Source: Calliopsis andreniformis (taxonomy: Eukaryota; Arthropoda; Insecta; Hymenoptera; Andrenidae). Taken from it: a DNA stretch of 64,000 nt. Where the stretch lies: assembly GCF_051401765.1 (NCBI RefSeq), contig NW_027480438.1, positions 1,550,001 to 1,614,000 on the forward strand. The letters are read 5' to 3'. The notes under the pieces are model-generated. The model ran no database searches. It was not told the DNA's origin and was given only the letters and a program-made list of their open reading frames with translations. This document shows positions 51,912 to 63,081 of this stretch, piece by piece. A program made the translations under genes and the position numbers. How positions within the stretch are numbered: position 1 is the stretch's first letter; every line of letters starts with the position of its first letter.

Positions 51912-54145
51912 GTCGTCGAATCTCAATCCCCGACGCTTAGCACGCATCCTCAATCCTCAGTCCTCAATCCTCAATCCTCAAACCTAAATCCTCTACCGTC
52001 AGTCCTCGTCCTCAATCCTCAAACCTCAATCCCCAATCCTCAATATTCAATCAGCAATACTCAATCTTCAATCCTCAATCCTCAATCCACAATCCTCAAT
52101 CCTCAATCCTCAATCCTCAATATTCAATCATCAATACTCAATCTTCAACCCTCAATCTTCAATCCTCAATACTCAATCTTCCATCCTCAATCCTCAATCC
52201 TCAGGCATCAATACTCAATCTACAATATTCAATCCTCAATCCTTAATCCTCAATCCACAATCCTCAACCTTCAATACTCAATACTCAATCTTCAATCCTC
52301 AATCCTCAATCCTCAATCCTCAATCCTCAATCCTCAATCCTAATTCCTCAATCCTCATTCTTCAATCTTAAATACCCAATCCTCAATCTTCAATCCTCAA
52401 TCCTCAATACTCAATTCTCAATCCTCAATCCTTAATCCTCAGACCTCAAACGTCAATATTCAACCCTCAGTCCTCGTCCTCAATACACAACCCGCAATCC
52501 TCAGTCCTCAATATTCAACCATCAATATTCAATCTTCAATCCTCAATCCGCAATCCTCAATCCTCAATCCACAATCCTCAATCTTCAACCCTGAATCCTC
52601 AATCCTCAATACTCAATCCTCAATCTTCAATCCTCAATACTCAATCTTCAATCCTCAATCCTCAATCCTCAATCCTCAATATTCAATCATCAATACTCAA
52701 TCTTCAATCCTCAATCCTCAATCCTCAATTCTCAATCCTCAATCCTCAATCCTCAATCCTCAATCCTCAATCCTCAATCCACAATCCTCAACCTTCTATA
52801 CTCAATAATCAATCTCCAATCCTAGATCCTCAATCCTCAATCCTCAATCCTCAATCTTCAACCCTGAATCCTCAATCCTCAATCCCCAATATTCAATCAT
52901 CAATACTCAATCTTCACTCCTCAATCTTCAATCCTCAATACTCAATCTTCAATCCTCAATCCTCAATCCTCAATCCTCAAACCTCAATCCTCAATCCTCA
53001 ATATTCAATCATCAATACTCAATCTTCAATCCTCAATCCTCAAACCTCAATCCTCAATCCTCATTCTTCAATCCTAAATACCCAATCCTCAATCTTCAAT
53101 CCTCAATCCTCAATCCTCAATTCTCAATCCTCAATCCTTAATCCCCGGACCTCAAACATCAATATTCAGCCCTGAGTCCTCGCCCACAATCCACAACCCT
53201 CAATCCGCAGTCCTCAATATTCAATCATCAATATTCAATCTTCAATCCTCAATCCTCAATCCTCAATCCTCAATCCTCAATCCTCAATCTTCAATCCTCA
53301 ATCCTCAATCCTCAATCCTCAATCCTCAATCCTCAATCCTCAATCCTCAATCCTCAATCTTCAACCCTGAATCCTCAATCCTCAATACTCAATCCTCAAT
53401 CTTCAATCCTCAATACTCAATCTTCAATCCTCAATCCTCAATCCTCAATCCTCAATCCTCAATATTCAATCAGCAATACTCAATCTTCAATCCTCAATCC
53501 TCAATCCTCAATCCTCAATCCTCACTCCTCAATCCTCAATATTCAATCATCAATACTCAATCTTCAACCCTCAATCTTCAATCCTCAATACTCATTGTTC
53601 CATCCTCAATCCTCAATCCTCAATCCTCAATCCTCAATCCTCAGGCATCAATCCTCACTCTTCAATCCTAAATACCCAATCCTTAATCTTCAATCCTTAA
53701 TCCTCAATCCTCAATTCTCAATCCTCAATCCTTAATCCTCAGACCTCAAACATCAATATTCAACCCTCAGTCCTCGTCCTCAATCCACAACCCTCAATCC
53801 TCAGTCCTCAATATTCAATCATAAATATTCAATCTTCAATCCTCAATCCTCAATCCTCAATCCTCAATCCTCAATCCTCAATCTTCAACCCTGAATCCTC
53901 AATCCTCAATACTCAATCCTCCATCTTCAATCCTCAATACTCAATCTTCAATCCTCATTTCTCAATCCTCAATCCTCAACCCTCAGCCCTCATCCTCCAG
54001 TATCAGTACTCAATCCTCTATCCTCAATCTTCAATCCTCAATACTCAATCTTCAATCCTCATTCCTCAATCCTCAATCCTCAATCCTCAATCTTCAATCC
54101 TCAAACATCTATCCTCAATTCTCAATCCTCAATCCTCAGTCCTCA

Positions 54146-54361
54146 GTCGTCGAACATCAATCCCCGACCCTTAGCACTCATCCTCAATCCTCATCCCTCA
54201 ATCCACAATCCTCAACCTTCAATACTCAATAATCAATCTCCAATCCTAGATCCTCAATCCTCAATCCTCAATCGTCATTCCTCAATCCTCAATACCCAAT
54301 CCTCAATCTTCAATCCTCAAACATCAATCCTCAATTCTCAATCCTCAATCCTCAGTCCTCA
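54146..54361 (+). repeat. 216-bp cassette tandem duplication, second occurrence
   Basis: Cassettes at 54,146 (GAACATC / CCCTTAGCACTC) and 54,362 (GAATCTC / CGCTTAGCACGC), as at 51,696/51,912. In the downstream relative only one cassette remains (58,847). Confidence 0.86.
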
Positions 54362-55818
54362 GTCGTCGAATCTCAATCCCCGACGCTTAGCACGCATCCT
54401 CAATCCTCAGTCCTCAATCCTCAATCCTCAAACCTAAATCCTCTACCGTCAGTCCTCGTCCTCAATCCTCAAACCTCAATCCCCAATCCTCAATATTCAA
54501 TCAGCAATACTCAATCTTCAATCCTCAATCCTCAATCCTCAATCCTCAATCCTCAATCCTCAATCCTCAATCCTCAATATTCAATCATCAATACTCAATC
54601 TTCAACCCTCAATCTTCAATCCTCAATACTCAATCTTCCATCCTCAATCCTCAATCCTCAATCCTCAATCCTCAATCCTCAGGCATCAATACTCAGGCAT
54701 CAATACTCAATCTACAATATTCAATCCTCAATCCTTAATCTTCAATCCACAATCCTCAACCTTCAATACTCAATACTCAATCTTCAATCCTCAATCCTCA
54801 ATCCTCAATCCTCAATCCTCAATCCTCAATCCGCAATATTCAATCCTCAATACTCAATCTTCAATCATCAATCCTCAGTCCTCAATTCTCAGTCGTCAAT
54901 CCTCAGTCATCAATCCTCAATCTTCAATACTCAATCGTCAATCCTTAGTCCTCAATCCTCAATCCTCAATCCTCGTTCCTCAAACCTCAATCCTCAACCC
55001 TCAGTCTTCATCCTCAATCCTCAAACCTCAATCCTCAATCCTCAATATTCAATCATCAATACTCAATCTTCAATCCCCAATCCTCAAACCTCAATCCTCA
55101 TTCCTCATTCTTCAATCCTAAATACCCAATCCTTAATCTTCAATCCTTAATCCTCAATTCTCAATTCTCAATCCTCAATCCTTAATCCTCAGACCTCAAA
55201 CATCAATATTCAACCCTCAGTCCTCGTCCTCAATCTACAACCCTCAATCCTCAGTCCTCAATATTCAATCATAAATATTCAATCTTCAATCCTCAATCCT
55301 CAATCCTCAATCCTCAATCCTCAATCCTCAATTTTCAACCCTGAATCCTCAATCCTCAATACTCAATCCTCCATCTTCAATCCTCAATACTCAATCTTCA
55401 ATCCTCAATCCTCAATCGTCAACCCTCAATCCTCAATTTTCAATCCTCAACACTCAATCTTCAATCCTCAATCCTCAATCCTCAATCCTCAATCCTCATT
55501 CTTCAATCCTCAATACCCAATCCTCAATCTTCAATCCTCAATCCTCAATCGTCAATCCTAATTCCTCAATCCTCAGTCTTCAATCCTGAATACCCAATCC
55601 TCAATTTCAATCCTCAATCCTCAATCCTCATTTCTCAATCCTCAATCCTCAACCCTCAGCCCTCATCCTCCATCCTCAGTACTCAATCCTCTATCCTCAA
55701 TCTTCAATCCTCAATACTCAATCTTCAATCCTCATTCCTCAATCCTCAATCCTCAATCCTCAATCTTCAATCCTCAAACATCTATCCTCAATTCTCAATC
55801 CTCAATCCTCAGTCCTCA

Positions 55819-55856
55819 GTCGTCGAACATCAATCCCCGACCCTTAGCACACATCC
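55819..55856 (+). repeat. GTCGTCGAA cassette, subtype 4b (GAACATC / CCCTTAGCACAC)
   Basis: Copies start at 55,819, 60,297 and 61,070. They differ from 51,696 and 54,146 by ACAC for ACTC and are followed by CATCCCTCAATCC and the CTACCGTCAG run. They mark the 4478-bp and 773-bp duplications. Confidence 0.88.
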
Positions 55857-55995
55857 TCAATCCTCATCCCTCAATCCTCAATCCTCAAACCTAAATCCTC
55901 TACCGTCAGTCCTCGTCCTCAATCCTCAAACCTCAATCCTCAATCCTCAATATTCAATCATCAATTCTCAATCTTCAATCCTCAATCCTCAATCC

Positions 55996-58154
55996 TCAAT
56001 CCTCAATCCTCAATCCTCAACCCTCAGCCCTCATCCTCCATCCTCAGTACTCAATCCTCTATCCTCAATCTTCAATCCTCAATACTCAATCTTCAATCCT
56101 CATTCCTCAATCCTCAATCCTCAATTCTCAATCTTCAATCCTCAATACTCAATCTGCAATCCTCAATCCTCAAACCTCAATCCTCAATCCTCATTCCTCA
56201 ATTCTCAATACCTAATCCTCAATCCTCAATCCTCAATCCTCAATCCTCAATATTCAATCATCAATACTCAATCTTCAATCCTCAATCTTCAATCCTCAAT
56301 ACTCAACCTTCAATCCTCAATCCTCAATCCTCAATCCTCAAACCTCAATCCTCAATCCTCAATATTCAATCATCAATACTCAATCGTCAATCGTCAATCC
56401 TCAAACCTCAATCCTCAATCCTCATTACTCAATCCTCAATACCCAATCCTCAATCCACAATCCTTAATCCTCAATCCACAATCCTCAACCTTCAATACTC
56501 AATACTCAATCTCCAATCCTAGATCCTCAATCCTCAATCCTCAATCCTCATTCCTCAATCCTCAATACCCAATCCTCAATCTTCAATCCTCAAACATCAA
56601 TCCTCAATTCTCAATCCTCAATCCTCAGTCCTCAGTCGTCGAAACTCAATCCCCGACGCTTAGCACGCATCCTCAATCCTCAGTCCTCAATCCTCAATCC
56701 TCAAACCTAAATCCTCTACCGTCAGTCCTCGTCCTCAATCCTCAAACCTCAATCCCCAATCCTCAATATTCAATCAGCAATACTCAATCTTCAATCCTCA
56801 ATCCTCAATCCTCAATCCTCAATCGTCAATCCTCAATCCTCAATATTCAATCATCAATACTCAATCTTCAACCCTCAATCTTCAATCCTCAATACTCAAT
56901 CTTCCATCCTCAATCCTCAATCCTCAATCCTCAATCCTCAATCCTCAGGCATCAATACTCAATCTACAATATTCAATCCTCAATCTTCAATCCTCAATCC
57001 TCAATCCTCAATCCTCAAACCTCAATCCTCAATCCTCAATATTCAATCATCAATACTCAATCTTCAATCCTCAATCCTCAAACCTCAATCCTCAATCCTC
57101 ATTCTTCAATCCTAAATACCCAATCCTCAATCTTCAATCCTCAATCCTCAATCCTCAATTCTCAATCCTCAATCCTTAATCCGCGGACCTCAAACATCAA
57201 TATTCAGCCCTGAGTCCTCGCCCACAATCCACAACCCTCAATCCGCAGTCCTCAATATTCAATCATCAATATTCAATCTTCAATCCTCAATCCTCAATCC
57301 TCAATCCTCAATCCTCAATCCTCAATCCTCAACCCTCAATCCTCAATCTTCAACCCTGAATCCTCAATCCTCAATACTCAATCCTCAATCTTCAATCCTC
57401 AATACTCAATCTTCAATCCTCAATCCTCAATCCTCAATCCTCAATCCTCAATCTTCAATCCTCAACACTCAATCTTCAATACTCAATCCTCAATCCTCAA
57501 TCCTCAATCCTCATTCTTCAATCCTCAACACCCAATCCTCAATCTTCAATCCTCAATCCTCAATCCTCAATCCTAATTCCTCAATCCTCATTCTTCAATC
57601 CTCAATACCCAATCTTCAATCCTCAATAATCAATCTCCAATCCTCAATCCTCAATCCTCGATCCTCAATCCTCAGGCATCAATACTCAATCTTCAATACT
57701 CAATCCTCAATCCTCAATCCTCAATCCTCAATCCTCAAACCTCAATCCTCAATCCTCAATATTCAATCATCAATACTCAATCTTCAATCCTCAATCCTCA
57801 ATCCTCAATCCTCAATCCTCAATCCTCAATCCTCAATCCTCAATCCTCAATCCTCAATCCTCAATCCACAATCCTCAACCTTCAATACTCAATAATCAAT
57901 CTCCAATCCTAGATCCTCAATCCTCAATCCTCAATCCTCATTCCTCAATCCTCAATACCCAATCCTCAATCTTCAATCCTCAAACATCAATCCTCAATTC
58001 TCAATCCTCAATCCTCAGTCCTCAGTCGTCGAATCTCAATCCCCGATGCTTAGCACGCATCCTCAATCCTCAGTCCTCAATCCTCAATCCTCAAACCTAA
58101 ATCCTCTACCGTCAGTCCTCGTCCTCAATCCTCAAACCTCAATCCCCAATCCTC
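55996..58154 (+). repeat. Satellite segment between the two 2.3-2.5-kb copies
   Basis: Holds the subtype-5 cassette (56,635) in a ~475-bp stretch (about 56,510-56,985) repeated at 63,082-63,557, a CCGCGGACC cassette at 57,181 resembling 42,851, and the ATG-bearing cassette at 58,025. No gene-like content. Confidence 0.78.
56635..56672 (+). repeat. GTCGTCGAA cassette, subtype 5 (GAAACTC / GACGCTTAGCACGC)
   Basis: Copies start at 56,635 and 63,207, spacing 6572 bp. The GAAACTC form occurs nowhere else in the window, so it links these two places directly. Confidence 0.88.
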
Positions 58155-60473
58155 AATATTCAATCAGCAATACTCAATCTTCAATCCTCAATCCTCAATC
58201 CTCAATCCTAAATCCTCAATCCTCAATCCTCAATATTCAATCATCAATACTCAATCTTCAACCCTCAATCTTCAATCCTCAATACTCATTCTTCCATCCT
58301 CAATCCTCAATCCTCAATCCCCAATCCTCAATCCTCAGGCATCAATCCTCACTCTTCAATCCTAAATACCCAATCCTTAATCTTCAATCCTTAATCCTCA
58401 ATCCTCAATTCTCAATCCTCAATTCTTAATCCTCAGACCTCAAACATCAATATTCAACCCTCAGTCCTCGTCGTCAATCCACAACCCTCAATCCTCAGTC
58501 CTCAATATTCAATCATAAATATTCAATCTTCAATCCTCAATCCTCAATCCTCAATCCTCAATCCTCAATCCTCAATCTTCAACCCTGAATCCTCAATCCT
58601 CAATACTCAATCCTCCATCTTCAATCCTCAATACTCAATCTTCAATCCTCATTTCTCAATCCTCAATCCTCAACCCTCAGCCCTCATCCTCCATGATCAG
58701 TACTCAATCCTCTATCCTCAATCTTCAATCCTCAATACTCAATCTTCAATCCTCATTCCTCAATCATCAATCCTCAATCCTCAATCCTCAATCTTCAATC
58801 CTCAAACATCAATCCTCAATTCTCAATCCTCAATCCTCAGTCCTCAGTCGTCGAATCCCAATCCCCGACGCTTAGCACGCATCCTCAATCCTCAGTCCTC
58901 AATCCTCAATCCTCAAACCTAAATCCTCTACCGTCAGTCCTCGTCCTCAATCCTCAAACCTCAATCCCCAATCCTCAATATTCAATCAGCAATACTCAAT
59001 CTTCAATCCTCAATCCTCAATCCTCAATCCTCAATCCTCAATCCTCAATCCTCAATATTCAATCATCAATACTCAATCTTCAACCCTCAATCTTCAATCC
59101 TCAATACTCAATCTTCCATCCTCAATCCTCAATCCTCAATCCTCAATCCTCAATCCTCAGGCATCAATACTCAGGCATCAATACTCAATCTACAATATTC
59201 AATCCTCAATCCTTAATCTTCAATCCAAAATCCTCAACCTTCAATACTCAATGCTCAATCTTCAATCCTCAATCCTCAATCCTCAATCCTCAATCCTCAA
59301 TCCTCAATCCGCAATATTCAATCCTCAATACTCAATCTTCAATCATCAATCCTCAGTCCTCAATTCTCAGTCGTCAATCCTCAGTCATCAATCCTCAATA
59401 TTCAATACTCAATCGTCAATCCTTAGTCCTCAATCCTCAATCCTCAATCCTCGTTCCTCAAACCTCAATCCTCAACCCTGAGTCTTCATCCTCAATCCTC
59501 AAACCTCAATCCTCAATCCTCAATATTCAATCATCAATACTCAATCTTCAATCCCCAATCCTCAAACCTCAATCCTCAATCCTCATTCTTCAATCCTAAA
59601 TACCCAATCCTTAATCTTCAATCCTTAATCCTCAATTCTCAATTCTCAATCCTCAATCCTTAATCCTCAGACCTCAAACATCAATATTCAACCCTCAGTC
59701 CTCGTCCTCAATCCATAACCCTCAATCCTCAGTCCTCAATATTCAATCATAAATATTCAATCTTCAATCCTCAATCCTCAATCCTCAATCCTCAATCCTC
59801 AATCCTCAATTTTCAACCCTGAATCCTCAATCCTCAATACTCAATCCTCCATCTTCAATCCTCAATACTCAATCTTCAATCCTCAATCCTCAATCGTCAA
59901 CCCTCAATCCTCAATTTTCAATCCTCAACACTCAATCTTCAATCCTCAATCCTCAATCCTCAATCCTCAATCCTCATTCTTCAATCCTCAATACCCAATC
60001 CTCAATCTTCAATCCTCAATCCTCAATCCTCAATCCTAATTCCTCAATCCTCAGTCTTCAATCCTCAATACCCAATCCTCAATTTCAATCCTCAATCCTC
60101 AATCCTCATTTCTCAATCCTCAATCCTCAACCCTCAGCCCTCATCCTCCATCCTCAGTACTCAATCCTCTATCCTCAACCTTCAATCCTCAATACTCAAT
60201 CTTCAATCCTCATTCCTCAATCCTCAATCCTCAATCCTCAATCTTCAATCCTCAAACATCTATCCTCAATTCTCAATCCTCAATCCTCAGTCCTCAGTCG
60301 TCGAACATCAATCCCCGACCCTTAGCACACATCCTCAATCCTCATCCCTCAATCCTCAATCCTCAAACCTAAATCCTCTACCGTCAGTCCTCGTCCTCAA
60401 TCCTCAAACCTCAATCCTCAATCCTCAATATTCAATCATCAATTCTCAATCTTCAATCCTCAATCCTCAATCC
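58155..60473 (+). repeat. 2.3-kb block, copy 2
   Basis: Second copy of 53,461-55,995, with one cassette (58,847) instead of two. Distinct substitutions include an ATGATCAG unit at 58,693 (TATCAG in copy 1) and CTGAGTC at about 59,478. Confidence 0.88.
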
Positions 60474-60779
60474 TCAAACCTCAATCCTCAATCCTCAATC
60501 CTCAATCCTCAATATTCAATCATCAATACTCAATCTTTAACCCTCACTCTTCAATCCTCAATACTCAATCCTCAATCCTCAATCCTCAATCCTCAATCCT
60601 CAATCCTCAATCCTCAATATTCAATCCTCAATACTCAATCTTCAATCCTCAATCCTCAATCCTCAATATACAATCCTCAATATTCAATCCTCAATACTCA
60701 ATCTTCAATCATCAATCCTCAATCCCCAATTCTCAGTCGTCAATCCTCAGTCATCAATCCTCAATCTTCAATACTCAAT
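60007..60779 (+). repeat. 773-bp tandem duplication, copy 1
   Basis: Followed by 60,780-61,552. The spacing is 773 bp at the cassette (60,297/61,070) and at the rare CAATCTTTAACCCTC variant (60,531/61,304). The junction near 60,780 changes CAATCGTC to CAATCTTC. Confidence 0.88.
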
Positions 60780-61552
60780 CTTCAATCCTCAATCCTCAAT
60801 CCTCAATCCTAATTCCTCAATCCTCAGTCTTCAATCCTCAATACCCAATCCTCAATTTCAATCCTCAATCCTCAATCCTCATTTCTCAATCCTCAATCCT
60901 CAACCCTCAGCCCTCATCCTCCATCCTCAGTACTCAATCCTCTATCCTCAATCTTCAATCCTCAATACTCAATCTTCAATCCTCATTCCTCAATCCTCAA
61001 TCCTCAATCCTCAATCTTCAATCCTCAAACATCTATCCTCAATTCTCAATCCTCAATCCTCAGTCCTCAGTCGTCGAACATCAATCCCCGACCCTTAGCA
61101 CACATCCTCAATCCTCATCCCTCAATCCTCAATCCTCAAACCTAAATCCTCTACCGTCAGTCCTCGTCCTCAATCCTCAAACCTCAATCCTCAATCCTCA
61201 ATATTCAATCATCAATTCTCAATCTTCAATCCTCAATCCTCAATCCTCAATCCTCAATCCTCAATCCTCAATCCTCAATCCTCAATATTCAATCATCAAT
61301 ACTCAATCTTTAACCCTCAATCTTCAATCCTCAATACTCAATCTTCAATCCTCAATCCTCAATCCTCAATCCTCAATCCTCAATCCTCAATATTCAATCC
61401 TCAATACTGAATCTTCAATCCTCAATCCTCAATCCTCAATATACAATCCTCAATATTCAATCCTCAATACTCAATCTTCAATCATCAATCCTCAATCCCC
61501 AATTCTCAGTCGTCAATCCTCAGTCATCAATCCTCAATCTTCAATACTCAAT
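60780..61552 (+). repeat. 773-bp tandem duplication, copy 2
   Basis: Second copy. At its right end it continues into CAATCGTCAATCCCTAGTCC, the ordinary context that copy 1 lost at the junction. Confidence 0.86.
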
Positions 61553-63081
61553 CGTCAATCCCTAGTCCTCAATCCTCAATCCTCAATCCTCGTTCATCAA
61601 ACCTCAATCCTCAATCCTCAATATTCAATCATCCATACTCAATCTTCAATCCTGAATCCTCAATCCTCAATCCTCAATCCTCAATCCCCATTCCTCAATA
61701 TTCAATCATCAATACTCAATCTTCAACCCTCAATCTTCAATCCTCAATACTCAATCTTCAATCCTGAATCCTCAATCCTCAATCCTCAATCCTCAATCCT
61801 CAGGCATCAATACCCAATCTACAATATTCAATCCTCAATCCTTAACCCTCAATCCACAATCCTCAAGCTTCAATACTCAATACTGAATCTTCAATCCTCA
61901 ATCCTCAATCCTCAATCCTCAATCCTCAATCCTCAATCTTCAATCCTCAATTCTCAAACTTCAATCCTCGATCCTCAATCCTCAATCCTCAATATTCAAT
62001 CATCAATACTCAATCTTCAACCCTCAATCCTCAATCCTCAATCCTCAATCCTCAATCCTCAATCCTCAGGCATCAATACTCAATCTACAATTTTCAATCC
62101 TCAGTCCTTAATCCTTAATCCACAATCCTCAACCTTCAATACTCAATACTCAATCTTCAATCCTCAATCCTCAGTCCTCAATCCTCAATCCTCAATCCTC
62201 AATCCTCAGGCATCAATACTCAATCTTCAAAGCTCAATCCTCAATCCTCAATCCTCAATCCTCATTCCCCAACCCTCAATCCTCATTCCTCAAACCTCAA
62301 CCCTCAACCCTCAGTCCGCATACTCAATTCTCAATTCTCAATCCTCAATCCTCAATCCTCAATCTTCAATCCTCAATAATCAATCTCCAATCCTCAATCC
62401 TCAATTCTCGATCCTCAATCCTCAGGCATCAATACTCAATCTTCAATACTCAACCCCCAATCCTCACTCCTCAATCCTCAATCCTCAAACCTCAATCCTC
62501 AATCCTCAATATTCAATCATCAATACTCAATCTTCAATCCGCAATCCTCAATCCTCAATCCTCAACCCTCAATCCTCATTCCTCAAACCTCAATCCTCAA
62601 CCCTCAGTCCTCATACTCAATTCTCAATTCTCAATCCTCAATTCTCAATCCTCAATCTACAGTCCTCAATAATCAATCTCCAATTCTTGATCCTCAATCC
62701 CCAATCTTCAATCCTTAATCCTCAATCTTCAATCCCCAATCCCCTGTATTCAATCTTCAATCCTCAATGCTCAATCCTCAATCCTCAATCCTCAGTCCTC
62801 AGACCTCAATCTTCAATCCTCAAACCTCAATCCTCAACCGTCAGTCCTCATTCTCCAACCTCAATCCTCAATCCTCAATCCTCAATCTTCAATCCCCAAT
62901 ACTCAATCTTCAATCCTCAATCCTCAATACTCAATCCTCAATCCTCAAGCCTCAGGCAACAATACTCAATCTTCAATACTCAATCCTCAATCCTCAATCC
63001 TCAATTCTCAATCTTCAATCCTCAATACTCAATCTGCAATCCTCAATCCTCAAACCTCAACCTTCAATACTTAATACTCAA
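61553..63081 (+). repeat. Mosaic satellite segment
   Basis: Pieces of the CAGGCATCAATAC pattern (61,802, 62,068, 62,208, 62,424), a unit AAGCTC for ATGCTC at about 62,229, and a stretch at 62,765-62,900 that resembles 3671-3800 of the left family (CAATGCTCAATCC, CCGTCAGTCCTCATTCTCC). It mixes left-family and right-family patterns. Confidence 0.72.

Larger units (their letters stand above)
44939..53460 (+). repeat. Large segmental duplication, copy S3 (8.5 kb)
   Basis: Second copy of 34,863-43,168, holding two cassettes (51,696 and 51,912) where S2 has one hybrid (41,620). The match to S2 ends near 53,460, where this copy turns to ATTCAATCAGCAATAC while S2 goes on into CCACAATCC and the 699-bp duplication. 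Confidence 0.93.
53461..55995 (+). repeat. 2.5-kb block, copy 1 (repeated at 58,155-60,473)
   Basis: Spacing is 4694 bp from 53,461 to about 54,100 (for example the CAGGCATCAATCC unit at 53,641/58,335), then 4485 and 4478 bp after the cassettes (54,362/58,847 and 55,819/60,297). The drop of about 209 bp reflects loss of the 216-bp cassette duplication in copy 2 plus one extra unit there. A doubled CAGGCATCAATACT motif at 54,681 is shared with 59,159. Confidence 0.88.

Noticed and set aside
34863..53460. Retrotransposon with long terminal repeats, suggested by two similar 8.3-kb ends
   Set aside because: The intervening ~1.8 kb is the same satellite, with no coding region, primer-binding site or target-site duplication.
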